NCBI RefSeq assembly: GCF_009363655.1
Contig: NZ_CP045393.1
Coordinates: 4,030,001 to 4,094,000, forward strand
Direction of reading: 5' to 3'
DNA length: 64,000 nt
DNA from: Roseovarius sp. THAF27
GTDB lineage: Bacteria; Pseudomonadota; Alphaproteobacteria; Rhodobacterales; Rhodobacteraceae
Shown piece by piece: positions 51,854 through 61,634 of the stretch; within the stretch, counting starts at the first letter, position 1; each line of letters begins with the position of its first letter. The notes beneath the pieces are model-generated. The model saw nothing but the letters and a program-made list of their open reading frames with translations. It was not told the origin of the DNA and ran no database searches. The position numbers and the translations under genes were made by a program.

Positions 51854-52439
51854 GGGTCAACCTGGTCCGAATATCTTTCAGAACATCCTGAACCTGGCGG
51901 CGCGCATGTTCAAGCGTGTCGGTAGTGATCGTGTAATCTGCCCGCGCGCGTTTATCGGCATCCGGCAGCTGCTTGTTTCGGATTGCATCGAACTGGGCCT
52001 CGGTCATGGTCCCGCGGGCCATGACGCGGGCTTTTTGCATCTCGGCAGGCACGCTCACGCAGACGGTTGCATCCATGGATCTGTCCGCGCCGGTTTCGAA
52101 CAGCAGCGGAATATCCAGAACGGTGATCGCGGCATCCGTGTTTGCGAGAAACGCCGCACGGTCCTGTGCGACCAGCGGGTGGACGATGTCTTCGATTGTC
52201 TTCAGGGCGTTCGGGTCCTGGGCGATGATTGCTTTCAATCGCTCGCGTGAGACGGCACCGTCGACGACCGCGGATGAAAAAACCGATGCAATCGGCGCGA
52301 CCGCATCGCCGTTGGGCGAATACAGGCGATGAACCGCAGCATCGGCATCCCAGAGGGCGCAGCCTTCGTCTGCGAACATACGGGCCGTGGTCGACTTGCC
52401 CATCCCGATCGAGCCGGTCAGCCCAAGCTTGAACGTCAT
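51846..52439 (-). CDS. coaE: Dephospho-CoA kinase
   Basis: Last enzyme of CoA synthesis, 197 residues, phosphorylating the 3'-hydroxyl of dephospho-CoA. The P-loop [16 protein letters not shown] is at the N terminus; [13 protein letters not shown] and [11 protein letters not shown] are the substrate-site blocks. Overlaps dnaQ by eight and aroE by four bases, so dnaQ-coaE-aroE-maf form one run of overlapping genes. Confidence 0.95.
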   Translation of the reverse strand: MTFKLGLTGSIGMGKSTTARMFADEGCALWDADAAVHRLYSPNGDAVAPIASVFSSAVVDGAVSRERLKAIIAQDPNALKTIEDIVHPLVAQDRAAFLANTDAAITVLDIPLLFETGADRSMDATVCVSVPAEMQKARVMARGTMTEAQFDAIRNKQLPDADKRARADYTITTDTLEHARRQVQDVLKDIRTRLTHA

Positions 52440-53269
52440 CGGAGGGCGGCTGCGCGCGTCGCGCTGTCAACCTCGGGGCGGACACCGAACCAGCGTTCGA
52501 AGGCCGGCACCGCCTGGTGCAGTAACATGCCAAGCCCGTCGACAGTCTGGCAGCCCAGTTTTTCCGCTTCGGCCAGCAGCCTGGTCTTGAGCGGGGCGTA
52601 GACAAGATCGGTCACCATGGCGCCCTTGTGCAACCCGTCCAGCGGCACGCGCAAGGGCGGTTTGCCGATCATGCCCAGCGACGTGGTGTTCACGACCGTC
52701 GCCGCATCTTCCATCATGTTGCCGGCCTGAACCCAGTCGATCACCACGATGCGCTTGCCGAATTCCGTCTTGAGCGCGTCGGCCCGGACCCTTGTACGGT
52801 TGGCGATCATGATTTGCGGAACACCGACCTCCAACAAGGCCGAGATCACCGCCCGCGCGGCTCCTCCAGCTCCCAGCAGCGCCGCGGGCCCCGCCTTGGG
52901 ATCCCAGCCCGGCGCGTTCTGGCGCAGGTTCTGGATGAAACCGACACCGTCGGTGTTGTCGGCATGAATTTTTCCGTCCTTGCGAAAGATCAGCGTGTTC
53001 GCCGCCCCGATCAAGGTCGCCCGATCGGTGATGAGGTCCGCAATCTCCAGCACCTTTTCCTTGTGCGGTACCGTGATGTTGACCCCGACAAACCCCATCT
53101 TGGGCAAGGTGCGCAGGACGTTTTCAAGATCATCGGTGGAAACGTCGATCGGAATGTAATGACCTGCAATCCCGTGGGTCTTGAGCCAATGCGAATGTAT
53201 CTGCGGGGATTTCGAATGCGACACCGGGGAGCCGATCACACCTGCCAGTGGAATCCGGTTTTCAGTCAT
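52436..53269 (-). CDS. aroE: Shikimate dehydrogenase
   Basis: NADPH-dependent reduction of 3-dehydroshikimate in the aromatic amino acid pathway, 277 residues. Substrate motifs VIGSPVSHSKSPQIH and NITVPHKE (catalytic Lys) and the cofactor loop LGAGGAARAV followed by NRT are present; NTDGVGF contains the catalytic Asp. The C-terminal QTVDGLGMLLHQAVPAFERW is typical. Overlaps maf and coaE by four bases on each side. Confidence 0.96.
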   Translation of the reverse strand: MTENRIPLAGVIGSPVSHSKSPQIHSHWLKTHGIAGHYIPIDVSTDDLENVLRTLPKMGFVGVNITVPHKEKVLEIADLITDRATLIGAANTLIFRKDGKIHADNTDGVGFIQNLRQNAPGWDPKAGPAALLGAGGAARAVISALLEVGVPQIMIANRTRVRADALKTEFGKRIVVIDWVQAGNMMEDAATVVNTTSLGMIGKPPLRVPLDGLHKGAMVTDLVYAPLKTRLLAEAEKLGCQTVDGLGMLLHQAVPAFERWFGVRPEVDSATRAAALR

Positions 53270-53865
53270 GTCTCAAGCTCTCCTCGCAGGCTGAGGTACG
53301 ACAGAAGTTCAAGCAAGGGCAAACCGAGCACGTGAAAGTAGTCTCCGTGAACCTGGCTGAAAAGTCGAACCCCTTCTTCTTCCAGTTTGTATGCACCCAC
53401 AGAATGCCGGATGCTATCCCAGTTTCTTTCGACATAGCCCTCGAGATAGCTGTCGGACACCTCTCGCATCATCATCCTGACAACACCGACATGACGCCAA
53501 ACCGGCCGGGAGTCATCGCAGACGACTGACGCGGACAGAAGCTCGTGTCGCTTGCCACGCATTGCGCGAAGCTGTTCCAGCGCTTGCTCGGGGGTGTCGG
53601 GTTTGGACAGGATCTGCCGCTCGAAACTCAGGACCTGGTCGCATCCTATGACCAGTGCGTCGGCGTGTTTGGCGCTTTGCTTGGCGGCCTTGAGCTCTGC
53701 CAGGGCATCAGCGATATCGCGCGGCGAGGCACCTTCGGCAATCAGGCCGTCGCGCATTGCGGATTCGTCGACACGCGCGGGCACGACATCGAATGAGACG
53801 CCCGCATTCTGAAGCAGAGTTTTTCGGATGGCCGATCCGGAGGCCAGAATGATCCTGCGTGGCAT
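53266..53865 (-). CDS. maf: Maf-like nucleotide pyrophosphatase
   Basis: House-cleaning nucleoside triphosphate pyrophosphatase of 199 residues, hydrolysing non-canonical nucleotides such as m7GTP or dTTP/UTP. Family blocks IILASGSAIRKTLLQNAG, VPARVDES and VIGCDQVL are present, with the basic Asp in GCDQ. I chose the ATG at 53865 (MPRRIILASGS); an ATG six codons earlier is possible. The chosen start codon lies inside a perfect DnaA box (53865-53873), which marks the edge of the putative origin. Confidence 0.93.
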   Translation of the reverse strand: MPRRIILASGSAIRKTLLQNAGVSFDVVPARVDESAMRDGLIAEGASPRDIADALAELKAAKQSAKHADALVIGCDQVLSFERQILSKPDTPEQALEQLRAMRGKRHELLSASVVCDDSRPVWRHVGVVRMMMREVSDSYLEGYVERNWDSIRHSVGAYKLEEEGVRLFSQVHGDYFHVLGLPLLELLSYLSLRGELET

Positions 53866-54283
53866 GTGGATAACCTGTTGCATATCTCACTGATCTTCTA
53901 GGGACAGAATGGCGAAGTTTCCAACATTAGAGGGGCTGAGGAACAAAGTCCGTGTTTTCGTGCGTCTTCAGGGTTTCTTTGCACGTGGGGACAAGGAAAA
54001 CTTCGGCACCGGGAAAACAGCCTTCGGAGCTGGTACCGGGACATTTCATCCACGGGGTTTACCGGATCTGTGCAACTGAACTATCTCATATTTTCATATA
54101 CTTGACGCACATCAGCATAGTGCGGGCGGACGTATTCAACACATTTATCCACATCCGCAGGCAGTGTGGGGAATTCGGTGGACAGATTCATAATCCCCAG
54201 CTTGGACAGACCCCTACAAAATCATCATCCTTTTTCTTTCTATATTTATTATTTAAGAGAAGGGCAGGGAACGCGGGGAATAC
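53866..54283. other. Putative chromosomal replication origin (oriC)
   Basis: A 418-bp gap without a credible gene, between maf and hemJ, which point away from each other. Two perfect DnaA boxes are seen: TGTGGATAA at 53865-53873 and TTATCCACA at 54145-54153; weaker ones are TCATCCACG (about 54046) and TGTGGGGAA (54164, two mismatches each). An AT-rich stretch rich in T and A runs from about 54215 to 54262 and could be the unwinding element. A GATTC site for CcrM-type methylation lies at 54185. Gene order around it (dnaQ-coaE-aroE-maf on one side, rho-mnmE-mnmG-rsmG-parA-parB on the other) matches alphaproteobacterial origins. Confidence 0.65.
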
Positions 54284-54733
54284 ATGACCGACCTTCTGGC
54301 CTCACTTTATCCCTGGATGAAGTCGCTGCACATCATGGCCGTGATCTCCTGGATGGCCGGCCTGTTCTACCTGCCAAGGCTTTTCGTTTATCACGCAGAG
54401 CAATCGACGCCGGGAGACAGCCGCGACGAGGTGTTCCAGACGATGGAGCTCAAGCTGCTGCGGGTGATCATGAACCCAGCGATGATCGTGGCTTGGGGTG
54501 CAGGGTTATGCTTGGTCGCCACGCCCGGGATCGTGGACTGGAGTGCGATATGGCCGTACCTGAAGCTGGCCGGCATCCTTGCCATGACGTGGTTCCACAT
54601 GTGGTTGGCGGGTCGCCGCAAGGCCTTTGCGACCCGCGAAAATACTCTGACGGGCCGGCAGTACCGCATGATGAACGAAGTGCCGACGCTGTTGATGGTC
54701 GTGATCGTTCTGTCGGTCGTCGTGAAGTTCTGA
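54284..54733 (+). CDS. hemJ: Protoporphyrinogen oxidase HemJ
   Basis: A 149-residue membrane protein with four hydrophobic helices, oxidising protoporphyrinogen IX in haem synthesis. The conserved histidine-containing block is WMKSLHIMAVISWMAGLFYLPRL, with YHAE following; FHMWLAGRRKAFA and RYRMMNEVPTL-like RQYRMMNEVPTLLMV are typical of the family (formerly UPF0093). First gene to the right of the putative origin, transcribed away from it. Confidence 0.93.
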   Translation: MTDLLASLYPWMKSLHIMAVISWMAGLFYLPRLFVYHAEQSTPGDSRDEVFQTMELKLLRVIMNPAMIVAWGAGLCLVATPGIVDWSAIWPYLKLAGILAMTWFHMWLAGRRKAFATRENTLTGRQYRMMNEVPTLLMVVIVLSVVVKF

Positions 54734-54811
54734 GATTGACTCGGCGCACGTCTGCTCTTAGGTAGCTGTGAACGGTGCCCGTCCGGGCGTGCCGACTTTC
54801 ATAACAGAATG

Positions 54812-54845
54812 AAGAAACCGCGCGAGGATCTCGCGCCGATTTCTT
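54812..54845 (+). promoter_or_regulatory. Strong hairpin in the rho leader
   Basis: AAGAAA pairs with TTTCTT and, further in, GCGCGAG with CTCGCGC around a GAT loop, ending 12 bases before the rho start codon. Another small hairpin (GCCC-GTCC-GGGC) lies about 30 bases earlier. Leader structures of rho serve autoregulation in other bacteria, so this is a good candidate for the same. Confidence 0.5.
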
Positions 54846-54857
54846 AGGGATACTTCC

Positions 54858-56129
54858 ATGTCTGACGAACGCCTCAACCTGTCCGATCTCAAGAAGCAAT
54901 CCGCCAAGGATCTGCTTTCGATGGCGGAAGAGCTGGAGATTGAAAACGCGTCCACCATGCGCAAGGGGGAGATGATGTTTCAGATCCTCCGCGAGCGGGC
55001 GGATGAAGGCTGGACGGTTTACGGCGATGGCACTCTCGAGGTGCTGCAGGACGGGTTCGGGTTTCTTCGGTCCTCCGAGGCAAACTATCTTCCCGGACCG
55101 GATGACATCTACGTGTCGCCGGACACGATCAGGAAACATTCGCTGCGCACCGGCGACACGATCGAAGGTGAGATCAAGGCCCCGGAGGAGAATGAGCGGT
55201 ATTTCGTCCTGACGTCGGTGACGCAGATCAACTTTGCGGATCCCGAGAACGCCAAGCACAAGATCGCCTTCGACAACCTGACGCCGCTCTATCCCGACGA
55301 GCGCCTGCAGATGGAGATCGACGATCCCACCATCAAGGACAAATCGGCCCGCGTGATCGACTTGGTGGCGCCCATCGGTAAAGGTCAGCGGTCTCTGATC
55401 GTGGCGCCGCCGCGGACGGGTAAGACGGTGATCCTGCAGAACATTGCCTCGAGCATCGAGCGGAACCATCCCGAGTGCTATCTGATCGTCCTGCTGATCG
55501 ACGAGCGGCCCGAAGAGGTGACCGACATGCAGCGCTCGGTCAAAGGCGAGGTCATCAGCTCGACATTCGATGAGCCCGCCGGCCGGCACGTCGCGGTTGC
55601 GGAGATGGTAATCGAAAAGGCAAAGCGCTTGGTCGAGCATAAACGAGATGTTGTTATTTTGCTCGACTCGATAACAAGACTTGGTAGGGCTTATAACACG
55701 GTCGTGCCGTCATCGGGCAAGGTCCTGACGGGTGGTGTGGATGCGAACGCCCTGCAACGGCCCAAGCGGTTTTTTGGCGCAGCCCGAAATATCGAAGAAG
55801 GTGGATCGCTGACCATCATTTCTACCGCGCTGATCGATACCGGCAGCCGGATGGACGAGGTGATCTTTGAAGAATTCAAAGGCACAGGCAACTCGGAGCT
55901 GGTGTTGGATCGCAAGATTGCCGACAAGCGCGTGTTCCCGGCAATCGACATTCTGAAATCGGGCACACGGAAAGAAGACCTGTTGATAGACAAGGTCGAT
56001 CTGCAGAAGACGTATGTCCTGCGTCGTATCCTGAACCCGATGGGCACCACGGACGCGATCGAATTCCTTCTTGGAAAGCTGAAGCAAACGAAAACGAATT
56101 CGGATTTCTTCGATTCCATGAACACCTGA
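54858..56129 (+). CDS. rho: Transcription termination factor Rho
   Basis: RNA-dependent hexameric ATPase helicase of 423 residues. Domains: N-terminal helix bundle ([20 protein letters not shown]), RNA-binding cold-shock-like domain ([20 protein letters not shown]), Walker [16 protein letters not shown] near residue 178, Walker [17 protein letters not shown] near residue 265, and the Q- and R-loop regions after it. Length and motifs are standard. The Walker B stretch (about 55638-55697) uses a run of codons unusual for this genome. Located 124 bp after hemJ, behind its own leader. Confidence 0.97.
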   Translation: MSDERLNLSDLKKQSAKDLLSMAEELEIENASTMRKGEMMFQILRERADEGWTVYGDGTLEVLQDGFGFLRSSEANYLPGPDDIYVSPDTIRKHSLRTGDTIEGEIKAPEENERYFVLTSVTQINFADPENAKHKIAFDNLTPLYPDERLQMEIDDPTIKDKSARVIDLVAPIGKGQRSLIVAPPRTGKTVILQNIASSIERNHPECYLIVLLIDERPEEVTDMQRSVKGEVISSTFDEPAGRHVAVAEMVIEKAKRLVEHKRDVVILLDSITRLGRAYNTVVPSSGKVLTGGVDANALQRPKRFFGAARNIEEGGSLTIISTALIDTGSRMDEVIFEEFKGTGNSELVLDRKIADKRVFPAIDILKSGTRKEDLLIDKVDLQKTYVLRRILNPMGTTDAIEFLLGKLKQTKTNSDFFDSMNT

Positions 56130-56151
56130 TGTGAGCCCGGTCAGAGGACCT

Positions 56152-57438
56152 ATGGACACAATCTTTGCTCTTTCGACCGCGCCAGGCAAAGCTGGCGTCG
56201 CGATTATCCGCGTTTCCGGCGCCGGAGCGTTTCAGGCCGTCGGGTCCTTGGTTGACGGTTTGCCTAGGCCGCGGCAGTCAGGCTTGCGGAACTTCAAGGC
56301 GCCAGATGGTTCTTTGTTGGACACAGCCCTGGTACTGACCTTCGAGGCCGGCCACAGCTTTACCGGAGAGGCGACGGTTGAAATCCATTGCCACGGATCG
56401 CGGGCGGTGGTTTTGGCAATCCTCGATGCGCTGGGCGGTCAAGACGGGTTGCGGCCAGCCGAACCCGGCGAGTTCACGCGACGCGCATTGGAGAATGAAA
56501 CCCTGGACCTCGCACAGGTGGAAGGCCTGGCAGACCTGATCGAAGCGGAAACGGAGGCGCAACGCAGGCAGGCCGTGCGCGTTCTGTCCGGCCAGTTGGG
56601 CGCACGGGCGGAAGAATGGCGTGAAAAATTGATCCGCGCCGCGGCGCTCCTGGAAGCGACAATAGATTTCGCGGACGAAGACGTGCCGGAAGACGTGTCA
56701 CCGGAAGTGTTGAGCCTGCTTGAGAGCGTGCGCACCGAATTGGACAGAGAGGCCTCTGGCGTCGGAACCGCGGAGCGTATCCGTGAAGGTTTCGAGGTCG
56801 CGATTGTCGGCGCACCGAATGTTGGCAAGTCGACGTTGCTGAATGCGCTTGCCGGGCGGGATGCGGCAATCACGTCCGAGGTTGCCGGAACAACACGGGA
56901 TGTCATCGAGGTGCGGATGGATCTGAACGGTCTGCCTGTGACATTGCTTGATACTGCGGGATTGCGCGCCACCGAGGACAAGGTTGAATCCATCGGCGTG
57001 GACCGGGCCATGAAGCGAGCTGAGACAGCCGACATTCGGGTTTTCCTCGTGGAGCCGGGCCAGGAGCCTGCAATGGAACCGGCCGCCGAAGACGTGGTGT
57101 TGATCGGAAAGGCTGATCTTCACGGATGCCCTGAGAATTCGATTTCAGGCATCACGGGTCACGGCGTTCCTGCTTTGATCGACAGCGTGTCGAATGTTCT
57201 TTCCTCGCGGGCTGCGAACGCGGGCGTTGCGACGCGGATGCGCCACAGGGAAGCCTTTATATCCGGCAGTGAATGCCTCGGCAGAGCGATGGCGCATCTG
57301 GGGCTTGGCAACGAACAAACGGACCTGGCCGCGGAAGAGTTGCGGAGTGCTGTGCGTCATCTTGATTCTCTGGTAGGACGTGTGGATGTCGAAGCCGTTC
57401 TTGACGAGATCTTCTTGAGCTTTTGTCTGGGCAAGTAG
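56152..57438 (+). CDS. mnmE: tRNA uridine-5-carboxymethylaminomethyl(34) synthesis GTPase MnmE
   Basis: GTPase of 428 residues that with MnmG installs the cmnm5 group on wobble uridine 34. N-terminal tetrahydrofolate-binding domain ([20 protein letters not shown]), a helical middle part, the G domain with G1 [13 protein letters not shown]2 TTRD, G3 DTAGLR and G4 GKAD, and the C-terminal FCLGK that carries the conserved cysteine. The ATG at 56152 has GAGGACC upstream and starts the family sequence; a GTG seven codons earlier is less likely. Confidence 0.96.
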   Translation: MDTIFALSTAPGKAGVAIIRVSGAGAFQAVGSLVDGLPRPRQSGLRNFKAPDGSLLDTALVLTFEAGHSFTGEATVEIHCHGSRAVVLAILDALGGQDGLRPAEPGEFTRRALENETLDLAQVEGLADLIEAETEAQRRQAVRVLSGQLGARAEEWREKLIRAAALLEATIDFADEDVPEDVSPEVLSLLESVRTELDREASGVGTAERIREGFEVAIVGAPNVGKSTLLNALAGRDAAITSEVAGTTRDVIEVRMDLNGLPVTLLDTAGLRATEDKVESIGVDRAMKRAETADIRVFLVEPGQEPAMEPAAEDVVLIGKADLHGCPENSISGITGHGVPALIDSVSNVLSSRAANAGVATRMRHREAFISGSECLGRAMAHLGLGNEQTDLAAEELRSAVRHLDSLVGRVDVEAVLDEIFLSFCLGK

Positions 57439-57442
57439 TGGA

Positions 57443-59314
57443 GTGTTTCACGTGAAACATTTTGATGTGATTGTCATAGGGGGCGGCCATGCCGGAACCG
57501 ATGCTGCCCATGCATCTGCTCGCCTTGGCGCAAACACGGCGCTGATTACTTTGAGCCGATCATCGATCGGGGTTATGTCATGCAACCCAGCGATTGGCGG
57601 TTTGGGGAAGGGACATCTCGTTCGCGAAATCGACGCGCTGGATGGGGTCATGGGACGTGTCGCGGATAAGGCAGGCATACAGTTTCGCCTTTTGAACCGC
57701 CGGAAAGGGCCTGCAGTGCAGGGGCCGCGCACACAGGCGGACCGGAAGATCTATCGTGAAGAGATGCAGGCGGAAGTCGCGTCCCAGCCGAATTTGTCGG
57801 TGATCGAGGGTGAGGCGGCCGACTTCATCATGACAGATCAGAGGGTATCCGGGATCGTGCTCTCGGATGGCAGCGAGATTTCTGCGCGGGCTGTTGTTCT
57901 TACCACCGGAACGTTTTTGCGGGGCGTGATTCATATCGGGGACGTGTCCAGGCCCGGCGGAAGAATGGGCGACAATCCGTCGGTTCGTCTGGCGGAGCGG
58001 ATCGATACGTTCGGTTTACCCCTCGGGCGCCTGAAAACAGGAACGCCGCCGCGCCTTGATGGAAAGACCATCGACTGGGCAGGGCTGGATATGCAGGCGG
58101 CCGACGACCAGCCGGTTCTCTTTTCCTTCATGTCGAAACGTCCCTCCGCGCGGCAAGTGGCTTGCGGAATCACGCATACCAACACCCAAACGCACGAGAT
58201 CATCCAGAAAAACCTCCATCGTTCTGCGATGTATGGAGGGCATATCGGCGGTGTCGGGCCGCGCTATTGTCCGTCTATCGAGGACAAGATCGTGCGCTTT
58301 GCGGACAAGCCGTCTCACCAGATATTTCTGGAACCTGAAAGCCTATCGGATGACGTGATTTATCCGAACGGAATTTCGACATCTTTGCCCGAAGAGATCC
58401 AGGAAGATTACGTTCACTCGATCAAGGGGCTGGAGAATGCGAAGATTCTGCAGCCGGGCTATGCGATCGAGTATGATTTTGTTGATCCAAGAGCGCTGGA
58501 CGCGACGTTGGCGGTGCGCTCGGTGCCCGGCCTGTTCCTGGCGGGCCAGATAAACGGCACCACCGGATACGAAGAAGCTGCGGCGCAGGGGGTCGTGGCG
58601 GGCCTGAACGCAGCGCTTTCTGCTTTGGACAGAGATCCAGTGATTTTCAGTCGCGCCGAAAGCTATATCGGTGTGATGATAGACGATCTGGTCACCCGCG
58701 GCGTGTCGGAACCGTACAGGATGTTTACCTCGCGGGCGGAGTTCAGGCTTTCCCTGCGCGCGGACAATGCAGACCAGCGCCTGACCCCGATAGGTGTGGA
58801 GCTTGGCTCCGTCAGTGCGGGAAGACGGGACGCATTCGAACACAAGATGCAGCGGCTGTCGGATGGCAAAGCGCGGATTTCGGACACCTTTTATACGCCA
58901 CGGCAGCTGAACCAGGCCGGGCTCAAGGTCAACGAGGATGGGACCAAGCGCAGTGGGTATACACTGCTGTCCTTTCCCGACGTAAGTTTCGAAGACCTCT
59001 TGGCGCTGGATTCGTCCTTGTCGGATATTGATCAGGAAACCAGACGGCAGCTGGAAAGAGATGCGCTGTACGCAAACTATATTGAGCGGCAAAACCGGGA
59101 CATCGAGGCCATCAAGAAAGATGAAAAGCAGGTTATTCCACCTGATTTCGACTTTGGCTCGATCCAGGGCTTGTCGAATGAGGTGAAGGCCAAGCTGGTA
59201 TCCGCGAAACCTGCAAACCTTGCGCAGGCGGGCCGTATTGATGGAATGACTCCGGCCGCGCTGACAATCATTCTGGCGCGCTTGCGACAGATGAAGCGCG
59301 AGAAGTCCGCATGA
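57443..59314 (+). CDS. mnmG: tRNA uridine-5-carboxymethylaminomethyl(34) synthesis enzyme MnmG
   Basis: FAD-dependent partner of MnmE, 623 residues (GidA). The FAD signature is [21 protein letters not shown]; further blocks [32 protein letters not shown] and the C-terminal helical domain are present. It starts with GTG four bases after mnmE, and the first codons after it are a perfect parS site read as FHVKH. The stop overlaps the rsmG start (ATGA). Length agrees with the family. Confidence 0.97.
   Translation: MFHVKHFDVIVIGGGHAGTDAAHASARLGANTALITLSRSSIGVMSCNPAIGGLGKGHLVREIDALDGVMGRVADKAGIQFRLLNRRKGPAVQGPRTQADRKIYREEMQAEVASQPNLSVIEGEAADFIMTDQRVSGIVLSDGSEISARAVVLTTGTFLRGVIHIGDVSRPGGRMGDNPSVRLAERIDTFGLPLGRLKTGTPPRLDGKTIDWAGLDMQAADDQPVLFSFMSKRPSARQVACGITHTNTQTHEIIQKNLHRSAMYGGHIGGVGPRYCPSIEDKIVRFADKPSHQIFLEPESLSDDVIYPNGISTSLPEEIQEDYVHSIKGLENAKILQPGYAIEYDFVDPRALDATLAVRSVPGLFLAGQINGTTGYEEAAAQGVVAGLNAALSALDRDPVIFSRAESYIGVMIDDLVTRGVSEPYRMFTSRAEFRLSLRADNADQRLTPIGVELGSVSAGRRDAFEHKMQRLSDGKARISDTFYTPRQLNQAGLKVNEDGTKRSGYTLLSFPDVSFEDLLALDSSLSDIDQETRRQLERDALYANYIERQNRDIEAIKKDEKQVIPPDFDFGSIQGLSNEVKAKLVSAKPANLAQAGRIDGMTPAALTIILARLRQMKREKSA
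57444..57459. promoter_or_regulatory. parS centromere site 1
   Basis: TGTTTCACGTGAAACA, the perfect 16-bp palindromic ParB-binding site, directly at the mnmG start codon and about 3.3 kb before parB. ParB loaded here spreads over the origin region and is moved by ParA to separate sister origins. Confidence 0.95.
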
Positions 59315-59922
59315 GCTACAATCTCGGCGTTGATGTTTCACGTGAAACATTCGAGCGCCTGGAGAGGTATGCTGACCTCGTCAGAAAATGGAATCCTCGC
59401 GTAAACCTGGTCGCGAAGTCGACGCTAGAAGAAATTTGGAGCCGTCACTTCCTTGATTCTGCGCAGCTTTTCCAGCTGGCGCCTGATCATGCGAAGACCT
59501 GGGCTGATTTCGGGGCTGGCGGCGGATTTCCGGGGCTGGTGATCGCGATTTTGGCCAATGAACTGCGGCCGGATATGTCCGTGATGCTGGCAGAGAGCGA
59601 CGCTCGAAAATCGGCTTTCCTGCGGAACGTTGTTCGGGAGACCTCCATAAACACCAAGGTTGTGTGCGAGAGGGTGGAGGAAATGCCGCCTTTGTGCGCC
59701 GACGTTATATCTGCGCGGGCGTTGGCAAACCTGTCGAAGCTCTTTTCCCTGTCTCATGACCATCTTGCGACAAATGGCGTGATGCTGTTCCCGAAGGGAA
59801 AAAATTGGCAATCGGAGCTTGTTGAGGCGCAATCGAAGTGGCGTTTCAATCATCAGGTTGTTAAAAGTGTAACGAGCGACCAATCCGTCATTCTGTGCAT
59901 TTCAGGAGTACGCCGTGCTTGA
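59311..59922 (+). CDS. rsmG: 16S rRNA (guanine(527)-N7)-methyltransferase
   Basis: SAM-dependent methyltransferase GidB, 203 residues, modifying G527 of 16S rRNA; loss gives low-level streptomycin resistance in other species. The SAM-binding motif is [17 protein letters not shown] (about residues 66-82); HFLDSAQLF precedes it and [14 protein letters not shown] contains the later core motif. The start overlaps the mnmG stop, a second parS site lies within codons 9-14 (VSRETF), and the end overlaps parA by eight bases. Confidence 0.95.
   Translation: MSYNLGVDVSRETFERLERYADLVRKWNPRVNLVAKSTLEEIWSRHFLDSAQLFQLAPDHAKTWADFGAGGGFPGLVIAILANELRPDMSVMLAESDARKSAFLRNVVRETSINTKVVCERVEEMPPLCADVISARALANLSKLFSLSHDHLATNGVMLFPKGKNWQSELVEAQSKWRFNHQVVKSVTSDQSVILCISGVRRA
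59334..59349. promoter_or_regulatory. parS centromere site 2
   Basis: A second perfect copy of TGTTTCACGTGAAACA inside the rsmG coding region, 1.9 kb from the first. The codons fit the protein (DVSRETF), so the site is maintained under both coding and ParB-binding constraint. Confidence 0.95.
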
Positions 59923-60724
59923 ACTCACGCGCTCTTCAAACCCGAAGATTATTGCGATTGCCAACCAGAAGGGGGGCGTCGGAAAGACGACGACAGCTAT
60001 CAACCTCGCGGCGGCTTTGGCTGAGGAAAACTTCAAGGTTCTGATCGTTGACCTTGACCCGCAGGGCAACGCCTCAACCGGCTTGGGGATTGAGCCGGAT
60101 GCGCGCGAGTATACCGCCTACGAGCTTTTGCTCGAGGAAATCGAGCTCTCGCGCGTGATCCAGGAGACACCTCAGCGCAACCTGAGCATCGTCCCCGCAA
60201 CCGTCGATCTGAGTTCGGCGGACATGGAGCTGATTTCAAATGAGAAGCGCAGCTTCCTGTTGCACGACGCGCTGCGCCAGCCCGCCATGGATGAGTATGG
60301 GTTTGATTACATACTGATTGATTGCCCGCCGTCGCTGAACCTTTTGACGGTCAATGCCATGGTCGCGGCGCATTCAGTTCTCGTTCCGTTGCAGTCGGAG
60401 TTCTTCGCTCTCGAAGGCCTGTCGCAACTCATGCTGACGGTGCGCGAGGTCCGACAATCCGCCAATAAGGATCTGCGGATCGAAGGTGTCGTGCTGACCA
60501 TGTACGATGGTCGAAACAACCTGTCCGCCCAGGTCGAACAGGATGCGCGCGAGAATCTCGGGCCGCTGGTGTTCCAGACAAAGATCCCACGGAACGTACG
60601 GGTAAGTGAGGCGCCGTCTTACTCTGTTCCCGTCTTGACCTACGACCCTTCGTCGAAAGGTGCCGAGGCCTATCGCGCCTTGGCGCGGGAATTGGTGAAT
60701 AACAACAAGCGCCAGGCGGCGTAG
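59915..60724 (+). CDS. parA: Chromosome partitioning ATPase ParA
   Basis: Walker-type ATPase of 269 residues (Soj/ParA) that moves ParB-parS complexes along the nucleoid. The deviant Walker A is NQKGGVGKTTTAINLAAAL; DLDPQGNASTGLG and LIDCPPSLNLLTVNA are motif A' and B. The GTG start has CAGGAG seven bases upstream and overlaps rsmG. Ten bases separate it from parB, forming one operon. Confidence 0.96.
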   Translation: MLELTRSSNPKIIAIANQKGGVGKTTTAINLAAALAEENFKVLIVDLDPQGNASTGLGIEPDAREYTAYELLLEEIELSRVIQETPQRNLSIVPATVDLSSADMELISNEKRSFLLHDALRQPAMDEYGFDYILIDCPPSLNLLTVNAMVAAHSVLVPLQSEFFALEGLSQLMLTVREVRQSANKDLRIEGVVLTMYDGRNNLSAQVEQDARENLGPLVFQTKIPRNVRVSEAPSYSVPVLTYDPSSKGAEAYRALARELVNNNKRQAA

Positions 60725-60734
60725 GGAGGACAGC

Positions 60735-61634
60735 ATGTCAGACAAGAAATCCAAGCGCGGTCTTGGCCGGGGCCTTTCCGCCTTGATGTCCGATGTCGCG
60801 GAAGTTCCCGAGACCTCCGAAGGCGCCGTAAAAGCGGCGGACAAGACCGTGCCGATCGAGAGGATAGAACCGAATCCCGATCAGCCTCGGCGCGACTTTG
60901 ACGAAGACGCGTTGCGTGATCTTGCCGCTTCGATTTCCGAAAAAGGGATCATTCAGCCCCTGATCGTCAGGCCCAGCCCCCGGGCCGAAAACGGGTTCGA
61001 GATCGTTGCCGGTGAACGCCGCTGGCGTGCTGCGCAGCTTGCCAAATTGCACCAGGTGCCGGTGATTATCCGGGAATTCGACGACACCGAAGTCTTGGAA
61101 GTGGCCATCATCGAAAACGTCCAACGCGCGGACCTGAACCCGGTGGAGGAAGCGGCCGGGTACAGCCAGTTGATGGAGCGATTCGGGCACACGCAGGAAA
61201 AGCTTGCGCAAGCCCTGGGGAAAAGCCGAAGCCATATCGCCAACCTTGTCCGTCTTTTGAGTTTGCCCGATGACGTCCAAAGATTGCTGCGCGACGGAAA
61301 ACTGTCATCGGGTCATGCGCGGGCGCTGATCACTGCCGACAATCCTTCTGAACTGGCGCAGCAGGTGGTGAAAAAAGGGCTTTCGGTGCGCGAGACGGAA
61401 AAGCTGGCGAAGAAGGCGCAGCAGAATATCTTCTCTGACGGCTCCGCCCCGAAGAAGAAAAATCCGGTTGAGAAAGACGCCGACACGAAAGCGCTGGAAG
61501 GGGACCTGTCCGCGAACCTCGGTATGAAGGTCGCGCTCAACCATCGGCCGGGGCATGAGAATGGCAGCATGACGATCAGCTATGAAAGCCTGGATCAACT
61601 GGACGACCTGTGCCGCAAACTTGCCGGAAACTAG
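60735..61634 (+). CDS. parB: Chromosome partitioning protein ParB
   Basis: CTP-dependent DNA clamp of 299 residues binding parS. N-terminal ParA-interacting tail (KRGLGRGLSALMSDV), the CTPase motifs IERIEPNPDQPRRDFDE and GERRWRAAQLAK, the helix-turn-helix YSQLMERFGHTQEKLAQALG with SRSHIANLVRLL, and a C-terminal dimerisation domain. GGAGG precedes the ATG. Its stop overlaps convergent hemW by four bases. With the two parS sites upstream it marks the origin-proximal domain. Confidence 0.96.
   Translation: MSDKKSKRGLGRGLSALMSDVAEVPETSEGAVKAADKTVPIERIEPNPDQPRRDFDEDALRDLAASISEKGIIQPLIVRPSPRAENGFEIVAGERRWRAAQLAKLHQVPVIIREFDDTEVLEVAIIENVQRADLNPVEEAAGYSQLMERFGHTQEKLAQALGKSRSHIANLVRLLSLPDDVQRLLRDGKLSSGHARALITADNPSELAQQVVKKGLSVRETEKLAKKAQQNIFSDGSAPKKKNPVEKDADTKALEGDLSANLGMKVALNHRPGHENGSMTISYESLDQLDDLCRKLAGN

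Noticed and set aside
54166..54765. A 199-codon plus-strand frame across the putative origin and hemJ
   Set aside because: It begins in the AT-rich origin region and continues out of frame through hemJ, which has its own start and family sequence.
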